A stretch of 12,727 nt of DNA from Lachnospiraceae bacterium (lineage in GTDB: Bacteria > Bacillota > Clostridia > Lachnospirales > Lachnospiraceae): positions 1 through 12,727 of the forward strand of contig JAFOCX010000032.1 of NCBI GenBank assembly GCA_017380975.1, written 5' to 3'. A program made the position numbers and the translations under genes. Each line of letters starts with the position of its first letter. Position 1 is the stretch's first letter. The notes beneath the pieces were generated by a model. It searched no databases, had not been told where the DNA came from, and saw nothing but the letters and a program-made list of their open reading frames with translations. Positions 6,529 through 12,727 of this stretch are shown here, piece by piece.

Positions 6529-7899
6529 ATGAAGAAAAGATTAATGGCACTCGCTCTTACAGCAGCAGTAGGCGCAACAGCATTAACAGGCTGCGGCAGC
6601 AACCAGACAGCAGCTACAACAGCAGCACCGGCTACAGAGGCAGCAAAAACTGAGACAACAGTAGCACCGGCTACAGAGGCAGCTCCGGCAGCAGATGGTT
6701 CTGTTTACTACCTCAACTTCAAACCGGAGCAGGATCAGCAGTGGCAGGATCTTGCAAAAGCTTACACAGAAGAGACAGGTGTTCCGGTAACAGTTGTTAC
6801 AGCAGCTTCCGGTGAATACGAGACAACACTTATGTCCGAGATGGGCAAGAGCTCCGCTCCGACATTATTCCAGGTAAACGGCCCGGTTGGTCTTGCTAAC
6901 TGGACAGATTACTGCTATGACCTCGCTGGCACAGACATTTACAACGAGCTTACAAGCGAAGGTTTCGCATTAAAAGATGGTGACGCTGTAAAAGGTATCG
7001 CTTATGTAGTTGAGTCCTACGGTATCATCACAAACAAATCTCTCTTAGAGAAAGCTGGCTACACAGTAGAAGAGATCGATTCCTTCGAGGACTTAAAGAA
7101 AGTTGCTGAAGATATCACAGCTCGTAAAGATGAGCTCGGCTTCGCAGCATTCTCTTCCGCAGGTATGGACGGTTCCTCCGACTGGAGATTCAAGACACAC
7201 CTTGCTAACCTTCCGATCTACTTCGAGTATCAGGCAGACGGTATCGGTGCTACAGACGCGATCAAAGGTACATACCTTGACAACTACAAGAACATCTGGG
7301 ATCTTTACATCAACAACTCCACATGTGAGCCGGCTGATTTAGCAGCTAAGACAGGTGATGATTCCCGTAACGAGTTCCTTGCAGGTGAGGCAGTATTCTT
7401 CCAGAACGGTTCTTGGGAGTACGGCAACCTTACAGGCGAAGGCAAATTCACAGACGACGATCTGGCTATGATCCCGATCTACGTTGGTGTTGGCGACGAA
7501 GCTAATCAGGGTCTCTGCACAGGTACAGAGAACTACTGGTGTGTAAACGCAGAAGCTGAGGAAGCTGATATCCAGGCTACACTTGATTTCATGGCTTGGT
7601 GTGTAACTTCTGAGGAAGGTACAAATGCAATGGCTAACGAGATGGGCTTCGTAATCCCGTTCAAGAACGCTGTTGAGTCCCCGAACCTCTTCGTTAAACA
7701 GGACGTTGCTTATACAAACGCTGGCAAGCTTCCGGTATCCTGGAACTTCCCGACAATGCCGTCTGAGGAGTGGAAGAATGGCGTAGGTCAGGCTCTTACA
7801 GCTTATGCTGCAGACCAGACAGATGCTAACTGGGCAGAAGTAGTTACAGCATTCGTTGAGGGTTGGGCTACAGAGTACGCTCTTGCAAATCCGCAGTAA
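6529..7899 (+). CDS. malE: Sugar ABC importer substrate-binding lipoprotein (maltodextrin type)
   Basis: The 456-residue product begins with a lipoprotein signal peptide, MKKRLMALALTAAVGATALT followed by G and C, with the lipid-modified Cys at 22. An Ala/Thr/Glu/Pro linker of about 30 residues follows, containing APATEAA twice, then a family 1 extracellular solute-binding domain of about 400 residues. Motifs such as YNELTSEGFAL, FFQNGSWEYGN and MAWCVTSEEGTNAMANEMGF fit carbohydrate binders with aromatic stacking residues. It would sit on the outer face of the membrane and deliver sugar to the two permeases downstream. The neighbouring malQ suggests malto-oligosaccharides, but specificity is an inference. 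The ATG follows GGGAGG (6515-6520). Codon use is highly biased, as in strongly expressed genes, and the hairpin at 7947-7973 may raise its level over the permeases. Confidence 0.92.
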   Translation: MKKRLMALALTAAVGATALTGCGSNQTAATTAAPATEAAKTETTVAPATEAAPAADGSVYYLNFKPEQDQQWQDLAKAYTEETGVPVTVVTAASGEYETTLMSEMGKSSAPTLFQVNGPVGLANWTDYCYDLAGTDIYNELTSEGFALKDGDAVKGIAYVVESYGIITNKSLLEKAGYTVEEIDSFEDLKKVAEDITARKDELGFAAFSSAGMDGSSDWRFKTHLANLPIYFEYQADGIGATDAIKGTYLDNYKNIWDLYINNSTCEPADLAAKTGDDSRNEFLAGEAVFFQNGSWEYGNLTGEGKFTDDDLAMIPIYVGVGDEANQGLCTGTENYWCVNAEAEEADIQATLDFMAWCVTSEEGTNAMANEMGFVIPFKNAVESPNLFVKQDVAYTNAGKLPVSWNFPTMPSEEWKNGVGQALTAYAADQTDANWAEVVTAFVEGWATEYALANPQ

Positions 7900-7946
7900 T
7901 TAAAATTATAAATTGATTCAATTGCTGTATATTGAACCTTTTCAAA

Positions 7947-7980
7947 GGGGCGGGCAAGTGACTTGCCTGCCCCTGATTTT
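7947..7980 (+). terminator. Intercistronic hairpin between binding protein and permeases
   Basis: GGGGCGGGCAAG (7947-7958) pairs with CTTGCCTGCCCC (7962-7973) over 12 bases with one G-U and a 3-base loop. Only TGATTTT follows, so it is a partial terminator or 3'-end protector rather than a full stop. Such elements after binding-protein genes keep that protein in excess of the membrane subunits. The malF ribosome binding site lies about 30 bases further on. Confidence 0.75.
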
Positions 7981-8016
7981 ATATGGGGAATGTATTTACT
8001 AGAAAGGGGTACTTCT

Positions 8017-8868
8017 ATGGAAAAAGCGTTGAAGAAATATTCACCGCTCTTCGTAATTCCAACATTCGCAGCATTCGTGATCGGTTTTATTATCCCGTTC
8101 GCAGAGGGTCTGTATCTGTCCTTCTGCCAGTTCACAACCGTTAAAAATGCCAAATGGGTAGGAATCGCCAATTATCAGAGAGCATTTGCAGATGAATCCT
8201 TCACAAATGCACTCGGATTTACAGTTTCGTATGCAGTTGTATCCATCGTGGTCATTAACGTGATTGCTCTTGGACTCGCACTGCTTCTGACACGAAAATT
8301 AAAAGGTACGAACATTTTCCGTACTATTTTCTTCATGCCGAACCTGATCGGTGGTATCGTATTAGGTTATATCTGGCAGATCCTCATCAACTGTGTACTT
8401 TCCATCGTTGGTGAGCCGCTGCTTGCGCTCAATGAGACAGCCGGTTACTGGGGTCTCATTATCCTGACCGCATGGCAGCAGATCGGTTATATGATGATCA
8501 TCTACATCGCAGGTCTGCAGAACGTACCGGGCGAACTGCTCGAGGCGGCTGAGATCGATGGTGCAAACGCGATCACAACCTTATTAAAGGTGAAGATTCC
8601 GATGATCATGTCTTCCATTACGATCTGTGTATTCTTAACATTGACAAACTCCTTCAAGCTGTTTGACCAGAACCTTGCTCTTACAGCCGGTGACCCGAAA
8701 CATATGACAGAAATGCTCGCCCTGAACATTTACAACACGTTCTACGCACGTGCAGGTGCACAGTGGAAGGGCCTTGGTCAGGCGAAAGCCGTTATTTTCT
8801 GTATTCTGGTTATCGCGATCTCTATGATCCAGCTTAAAGCGACAAGATCCAAGGAGGTGCAGCAGTAA
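8017..8868 (+). CDS. malF: Sugar ABC importer permease, MalF type
   Basis: The 283-residue product is a CUT1-family inner-membrane permease. An N-terminal transmembrane segment (about residues 10-36) is followed by a binding-protein-dependent transport domain with about five more helices. The EAA loop that docks the ATPase is clear: EAAEIDGA at 176-183, with the conserved proline at 195. The ATG at 8017 follows AAAGGGG (8003-8009) with 7-base spacing. A longer frame from 7963 begins inside the hairpin and lacks a ribosome binding site. The stop overlaps the malG start by one base (TAATG), so the permeases are translationally coupled. E. coli MalF has an extra periplasmic domain that is absent here, as is usual in Gram-positive bacteria. 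Confidence 0.93.
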   Translation: MEKALKKYSPLFVIPTFAAFVIGFIIPFAEGLYLSFCQFTTVKNAKWVGIANYQRAFADESFTNALGFTVSYAVVSIVVINVIALGLALLLTRKLKGTNIFRTIFFMPNLIGGIVLGYIWQILINCVLSIVGEPLLALNETAGYWGLIILTAWQQIGYMMIIYIAGLQNVPGELLEAAEIDGANAITTLLKVKIPMIMSSITICVFLTLTNSFKLFDQNLALTAGDPKHMTEMLALNIYNTFYARAGAQWKGLGQAKAVIFCILVIAISMIQLKATRSKEVQQ

Positions 8869-9710
8869 TGAAGAAAGAAAATAAAGCATTAGATATGATG
8901 TGGACCGTTATCTTAACGATTGCATCCGTTCTTTATATGTATCCGATCGTTATGATCTTCTTTAACTCCTTGAAAGAAGAAACATCGATCTCCACAAACA
9001 GCGCAGTCCAGTTGCCGACTGCAGAGACATTTGCAGGTCTTGAGAACTACCTGAATGCGATCAATTCCAAAGGATTTTTACAGAGCTTGGGATACAGCAT
9101 TGTGATCACAGTGACATCTGTTATTGCAATTCTTCTCCTCTGTTCCATGTGTTCCTGGTATATTACCCGCGTAAAGGGAATCGTATCCTCCGGATTATAT
9201 TTCCTGTTCGCATTTTCCATGGTTGTTCCGTTCCAGATGGTTATGTTTACACTGTCTCAGACAGCGGATCAGCTAAAGTTAAATACTCCGTGGAATATCT
9301 GGATCATTTATCTTGGATTTGGTGCCGGTCTTGCGGTATTTATGTTCGCAGGCTTTATGAAATCCATTCCGTTAGAGGTTGAGGAAGCGTCCATGATCGA
9401 TGGATGTAACCCGCTTCAGACCTATTTCCTTATTGTAATGCCGATGTTAAAACCGACTATGGTTTCCGTTGGCATCCTGGAAGCAATGTGGGTATGGAAC
9501 GACTACCTCCTGCCGACACTGGTTCTCGACATCAAGAAGTACAAGACAATCCCGATGCTGATCCAGTATTTCCGTGGCAGTTACGGCAGAGTTGAGATGG
9601 GACCAATGATGGCATGTATCATGCTGACCGTTATCCCGATCGTTATCACCTACTTACTGGGTCAGAAACACATCATCAAAGGCGTTGCAGCCGGTGCTGT
9701 AAAGGGCTAA
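8868..9710 (+). CDS. malG: Sugar ABC importer permease, MalG type
   Basis: The 280-residue product is the second CUT1 permease. It has about six membrane helices, an EAA loop EEASMIDGC (172-180) with proline 192, and the C-terminal tail KGVAAGAVKG typical of MalG-like proteins, which reaches toward the ATPase. The ATG lies 8 bases after a perfect AAGGAGGTG (8851-8859) placed inside the end of malF. It forms the membrane channel with MalF. No ATP-binding gene follows; a LacI regulator starts 3 bases after the stop. Confidence 0.93.
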   Translation: MKKENKALDMMWTVILTIASVLYMYPIVMIFFNSLKEETSISTNSAVQLPTAETFAGLENYLNAINSKGFLQSLGYSIVITVTSVIAILLLCSMCSWYITRVKGIVSSGLYFLFAFSMVVPFQMVMFTLSQTADQLKLNTPWNIWIIYLGFGAGLAVFMFAGFMKSIPLEVEEASMIDGCNPLQTYFLIVMPMLKPTMVSVGILEAMWVWNDYLLPTLVLDIKKYKTIPMLIQYFRGSYGRVEMGPMMACIMLTVIPIVITYLLGQKHIIKGVAAGAVKG

Positions 9711-9713
9711 TTG

Positions 9714-10727
9714 ATGGCGTTGACCATAAAAGATATTGCACAGGAATCCGGATATGCAGTGGGAACTGTCTCCCGCGTGCTCAACAACCATCCGGATGTT
9801 TCGGATAAAGCCCGTGCGAAAATTTTAGAAGTGGTTGAAAAACATCACTTCAAGCTGAACAGCAATGCAAAACACTTAAAACAGCAGGCCAGCAATGGAA
9901 TTGCGATCATCGTAAAAGGTAATCAGAACATGCTGTTTGCTTCGATCGTGGAGCAGATGCAGGGTATGATCCGTGAAAAAGGATATGCCTGCTTGATGTA
10001 TTACATAGGCGAGATGGAGAATGAGCTGGAACAGGCATTACAGGTGATCATAGAGCGAAGACCGATGGGAATTCTGTTTTTGGGAAGTAACTTGGAATAT
10101 TTCAAGGAGCGTTTTGAAAATGTCAAGATTCCCTGTGTTTTGGTAACTAACTCCGGTGATTCCCTGGGATTTGAGAATCTTTCCAGTGTCAGTACCGATG
10201 ACTCGGAAGCTGCGTATGCTGCGATCTGCTATCTGTTGAAACTGGGACATAATAATATCGGCATTCTGGGAGGTCAGCTTGAGAAATCCAGAGCTGCGAT
10301 CACACGTTATATTGGATGCAGAAAAGCATTTGATGAATTTGGTATTTCCTTTGAAGTAGAACGACAGTATGTACCGGCATTGTTTTCTATCTCACAGGGA
10401 TATGAAGCAATGGGGATTTTGATGGAACAGATGCCAGAGTTGACAGCGGTATTTGCAATGTCCGATACAATGGCTCTTGGTGCGATTCGGGCAATCCGTG
10501 ACCGTGGACTTCGTGTTCCGGAAGACATTTCTGTTCTGGGATTCGATGGAATTGAGCTTGGAAACTATGTATCTCCAAAGCTTACGACAATCCGTCAGGA
10601 CCGAGAGGTCATTGCTAAACGAAGTGTGGAGATTCTCCTGGAAAATATTGTTGGATTAAACAATGCGGTTCATGAAACAGTTCCATTCCAGGTAATTGTA
10701 GGCGAAAGCGCACAAAGGTGCCGCTAG
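9714..10727 (+). CDS. LacI-family transcriptional regulator of the importer operon
   Basis: The 337-residue protein has a canonical LacI helix-turn-helix at residues 3-25 (TIKDIAQESGYAVGTVSRVL), the hinge helix NAKHL at 51-55, and a periplasmic-binding-like sensor domain. That domain includes MSDTMALGAIRAIRDRGLRV followed by PEDISVLGFDGIELGNYVSP and LTTIRQDRE. It should be a sugar-responsive dimer. The best operator candidate is the TGGAAACGTTTCCA site at 6460-6473. I start at ATG 9714, 7 bases after AAAGGG (9701-9706), rather than the adjacent TTG at 9711. It lies 3 bases after malG, so regulator and transporter are co-transcribed and repression would be autoregulatory. CcpA-like or MalR-like identity cannot be separated by eye. 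Confidence 0.92.
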   Translation: MALTIKDIAQESGYAVGTVSRVLNNHPDVSDKARAKILEVVEKHHFKLNSNAKHLKQQASNGIAIIVKGNQNMLFASIVEQMQGMIREKGYACLMYYIGEMENELEQALQVIIERRPMGILFLGSNLEYFKERFENVKIPCVLVTNSGDSLGFENLSSVSTDDSEAAYAAICYLLKLGHNNIGILGGQLEKSRAAITRYIGCRKAFDEFGISFEVERQYVPALFSISQGYEAMGILMEQMPELTAVFAMSDTMALGAIRAIRDRGLRVPEDISVLGFDGIELGNYVSPKLTTIRQDREVIAKRSVEILLENIVGLNNAVHETVPFQVIVGESAQRCR

Positions 10728-10760
10728 TTGTTTGATTGAAACCATAAATAATTGGGGATG

Positions 10761-10781
10761 AGAGATAAGGATCTTGTCTCT
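10761..10781 (+). other. Hairpin in the regulator-malQ gap
   Basis: AGAGATAAG (10761-10769) pairs with CTTGTCTCT (10773-10781) over 9 bases with one U-G and a 3-base loop. No T-run follows, so it is not a normal terminator. It ends 15 bases before the malQ ribosome binding site and could affect mRNA processing, stability or malQ translation. I see no convincing promoter in this 83-base gap. Confidence 0.4.
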
Positions 10782-10810
10782 GTACCAATATGGATAAGGA
10801 CGTGAATGAT

Positions 10811-12298
10811 GTGAGAAGCAACGGAATTTTAATGCATTTGTCTTCTCTCCCTTCTCCGCACGGTATCGGTAGTATGGGACAGTCGGCGCGAGAATTTGCT
10901 GACTTTTTAGAAGCAGCAGGACAGTCGCATTGGCAGATTCTGCCAATCTGTCCGACCGGTTATGGAGATTCTCCGTACCAGTCGTTCTCCACAAATGCAG
11001 GTAACCCGTACTTTATTGATCTTGATGAGTTGAAAGAAGAGGGGCTTTTAGAGGCATCCGATTATGAATATATCGATTGGGAGAGCGATCCGGACGATGT
11101 GAATTACGGAGTTTTATATGAAAAGCGTTATCCGGTTCTTAAGAAAGCGGTGAAAAAGTTTTTGGAAAATCCGGCAAAGGATTATCCGAAATTCTGTGAA
11201 AAAAACGCATTCTGGCTGGATGACTATGCACTGTTTATGACATTGAAATATGTAAACGGAGGTAAGTGCTGGCAAGAATGGGAGTCAGGACACAAAAATC
11301 GCGATGGCGAAGCTCTGAACTTGGCTGTAAAGGAACACAAGGAAGAAATATTATTCTGGAAAACAATCCAGTATTTGTTTTTCCATCAGTGGAACAAACT
11401 TCGTAACTATGTAAATAATAAAGGAATCTCTATCATTGGAGATTTGCCGATTTATGTTTCTCTCGACGGCGTGGATGCATGGGCGCATCCGGAGTTATTT
11501 CAGTTCGACGAGGAATTATGTCCGAAAGAAGTGGCCGGTGTTCCGCCGGATGGTTTTTCTGCCGATGGACAGTTATGGGGCAACCCGCTGTATGACTGGG
11601 AGTATCAGGCGAAAGAAGGCTATTCTTGGTGGATCCAGAGAATCCAGTATCTCTGCAGCGTATACGATATGCTTCGCATTGATCATTTCCGTGGGTTTGA
11701 TTCTTATTTTGCAATCCCGTACGGAGATATCAATGCAAAACGCGGTGTTTGGAAAAAAGGTCCTGGTATGGATCTGTTCCGCGCCGTAGAAAATGCCATT
11801 GGAAAACAGCCGATCATTGCGGAAGATCTGGGCTATCTGACGGATTCTGTAAAACAGCTTCTTTGTGAGAGTGGATTCCCCGGAATGAAGATTCTGGAAT
11901 TTGCTTTTGATAAGAGAGATGCTAATAGTGTAGAATATCTTCCATATAAATATATTCCGCACTGCATCGCGTATACAGGAACCCATGATAACGATACGTG
12001 CCTTGGCTGGATGAAATCTGCAAATCCGGAGGATATTGAAACAGCAGTGGAATATATGGGTCTTACGGAAGAAGAAGGATATCACTGGGGAATGATGCGT
12101 GCTCTTTGGAGTACGATGGCGGATCTCACTATGGTACAGATGCAGGATGTTCTGGGACTCGGCAGCGAGACCAGAATGAACGCACCGTCTACGGTAGGCA
12201 AGAACTGGAGATGGAGAGCAATTCCTGGCAGCTATGGAAATGACCTTGCTGTGAAATTGCGCCATAAGATGGAGCTTTATGGTCGTCTTTCCGGCTAG
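10811..12298 (+). CDS. malQ: 4-alpha-glucanotransferase (amylomaltase)
   Basis: This 495-residue GH77 enzyme transfers alpha-1,4-glucan segments between malto-oligosaccharides, releasing glucose, in the cytoplasm. The three catalytic residues are present (numbered from this start): nucleophile D291 in LRIDHFRGF, acid/base E338 in IIAEDLG, and D393 in THDND. HLSSLPSPHGIG and PTGYGDSPYQSFSTNAGNPY mark the conserved N-terminus. I choose GTG 10811, which gives the usual short N-terminus (VRSNGILMHLSSLP) and follows AAGGA (10796-10800). ATG 10790 is in frame, adds 7 residues and has no ribosome binding site. It follows the LacI gene with an 83-base gap and ends before a bidirectional terminator. 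It would process oligosaccharides brought in by the importer. The length matches the compact bacterial form, lacking the extension of E. coli MalQ. Confidence 0.95.
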   Translation: MRSNGILMHLSSLPSPHGIGSMGQSAREFADFLEAAGQSHWQILPICPTGYGDSPYQSFSTNAGNPYFIDLDELKEEGLLEASDYEYIDWESDPDDVNYGVLYEKRYPVLKKAVKKFLENPAKDYPKFCEKNAFWLDDYALFMTLKYVNGGKCWQEWESGHKNRDGEALNLAVKEHKEEILFWKTIQYLFFHQWNKLRNYVNNKGISIIGDLPIYVSLDGVDAWAHPELFQFDEELCPKEVAGVPPDGFSADGQLWGNPLYDWEYQAKEGYSWWIQRIQYLCSVYDMLRIDHFRGFDSYFAIPYGDINAKRGVWKKGPGMDLFRAVENAIGKQPIIAEDLGYLTDSVKQLLCESGFPGMKILEFAFDKRDANSVEYLPYKYIPHCIAYTGTHDNDTCLGWMKSANPEDIETAVEYMGLTEEEGYHWGMMRALWSTMADLTMVQMQDVLGLGSETRMNAPSTVGKNWRWRAIPGSYGNDLAVKLRHKMELYGRLSG

Positions 12299-12325
12299 AG
12301 CGGGGATCATCCATGATCGGTTATG

Positions 12326-12374
12326 AAATAGAAAAGACTGAAAATGAATTATTCATTTTCAGTCTTTTCTATTT
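12326..12374. terminator. Bidirectional terminator between convergent malQ and lacI2
   Basis: Positions 12326-12349 and 12351-12374 form a 24-base perfect inverted repeat with one central base, so any real loop is 3-5 bases. The stem is A-rich on the left and T-rich on the right, ending in CTTTTCTATTT, and reads as a terminator from either side. It serves malQ on the plus strand and the regulator on the minus strand. The last codons and stop of that regulator lie within the right arm. Confidence 0.88.
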
Positions 12375-12727
12375 ACCGGTCCGCAGGATGCTCGTTCAAT
12401 CAGTTCTGCATGCAGCAGCAGTGTACCAATCGGAACATGATTTAACTGGTTGATCAGAGCGCTGAATGCACTTTTTCCGAGAGAAGTTCGTTTCTGACGG
12501 ATGGTGGTCAACGGCGGAGCCGTGTATCTGCAGAGCGGAATATCATCGAATCCCATGATACTGATATCCTCCGGAATGCGCAGACCGAGCTCCAGGCAGT
12601 GGATCATAACACTGTGAGCCAGAACATCATGACTGCAAAGGATGGCTGTGCATTCATTCTTTAATAAACGCGGAAGATGGTTCGTGAGGCAGATGTTTAC
12701 ATGGAAATCTGCGCCCATGACGCTGTC
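12359..12727 (-). CDS. LacI-family regulator, C-terminal part (5' end beyond window)
   Basis: The frame is open to the right edge, so the ATG at 12718 is not evidence of a start. About 122 residues of a LacI/GalR sensor domain are visible: AILCSHDVLAHSVMIHCLEL, GLRIPEDISIMGFDDIPLCR, then YTAPPLTTIRQKR and LGKSAFSALINQL. This matches the last third of such regulators. The DNA-binding domain is outside the window. It converges on malQ and its TGA stop (12359-12361) lies inside the shared terminator hairpin. It is a different protein from the regulator at 9714, and its target and ligand are unknown; another sugar gene cluster further right is likely. Confidence 0.85.
   Translation of the reverse strand, partial: DSVMGADFHVNICLTNHLPRLLKNECTAILCSHDVLAHSVMIHCLELGLRIPEDISIMGFDDIPLCRYTAPPLTTIRQKRTSLGKSAFSALINQLNHVPIGTLLLHAELIERASCGPVNRKD

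Noticed and set aside
7963..8016. 18-residue N-terminal extension of malF
   Set aside because: Its start lies inside the intercistronic hairpin and lacks a ribosome binding site; ATG 8017 has AAAGGGG.
11573..12310. 245-residue open frame antisense to malQ
   Set aside because: It resembles no family I recognise, is Cys/His/Ile-rich as expected of a reverse shadow, and fully overlaps a clear GH77 gene.
12305..12318. GATCAT-CC-ATGATC inverted repeat after malQ
   Set aside because: It is short, has no usable loop or T-run, and is next to a much stronger terminator; probably chance.
1..12727. tRNA, rRNA, transposon, phage or CRISPR content
   Set aside because: No cloverleaf-like segment, repeat-spacer array, transposase or integrase frame, or long terminal inverted repeat was seen.

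Overview
The window looks like chromosomal DNA of a Gram-positive anaerobe in the class Clostridia, probably a Lachnospiraceae-type gut bacterium. I infer this from strong AGGAGG-type ribosome binding sites, near-consensus TTGACA/TATAAT promoters, the Clostridia-like rplM-rpsI pair, a lipoprotein-type sugar-binding protein with an Ala/Thr-rich linker, and proline codons that are mostly CCG. The species cannot be named from the sequence. I found no tRNA, rRNA, insertion sequence, phage gene or CRISPR array.

Region 1 (1-4365, + strand) is the 3' part of a catabolic operon: the C-terminal two thirds of a PxpC/KipA-type carboxyltransferase-like subunit (5-oxoprolinase family), a DUF1445/YcsI putative hydro-lyase overlapping it by 8 bases, and two tandem M20 amidohydrolases of 455 residues each that are about 87% identical. 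Bacillus subtilis also keeps ycsI beside kipI-kipA (pxpBC). The likely theme is conversion of 5-oxoproline or related lactam/N-acyl amino acid compounds, but the substrate is not known. A GC-rich hairpin closes the operon, and a near-consensus promoter runs into that same hairpin.

Region 2 (4304-5552, + strand) is the ribosomal protein operon rplM-rpsI (L13-S9). It has a perfect-consensus promoter, a roughly 107-base leader, and a strong terminator followed by a second, bidirectional hairpin.

Region 3 (5513-12374) is a maltodextrin-type uptake and processing locus. A DUF624 (YesL-like) membrane protein on the minus strand diverges from an ABC sugar importer on the plus strand: binding lipoprotein, hairpin, two permeases, then a LacI-family regulator 3 bases behind the last permease, then 4-alpha-glucanotransferase (malQ). 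Both divergent promoters can be read directly. A palindromic LacI/CcpA-type operator with a tandem 12-base repeat sits just downstream of the binding-protein promoter. No ATPase gene is present, so the importer probably uses a shared MsmK-type ATPase encoded elsewhere. The imported oligosaccharide would be rearranged by MalQ, with the local LacI protein and/or CcpA sensing sugar status.

Region 4 (12326-12727, - strand) holds a nearly perfect bidirectional terminator and the C-terminal part of a second LacI-family regulator that runs off the right edge and converges on malQ.
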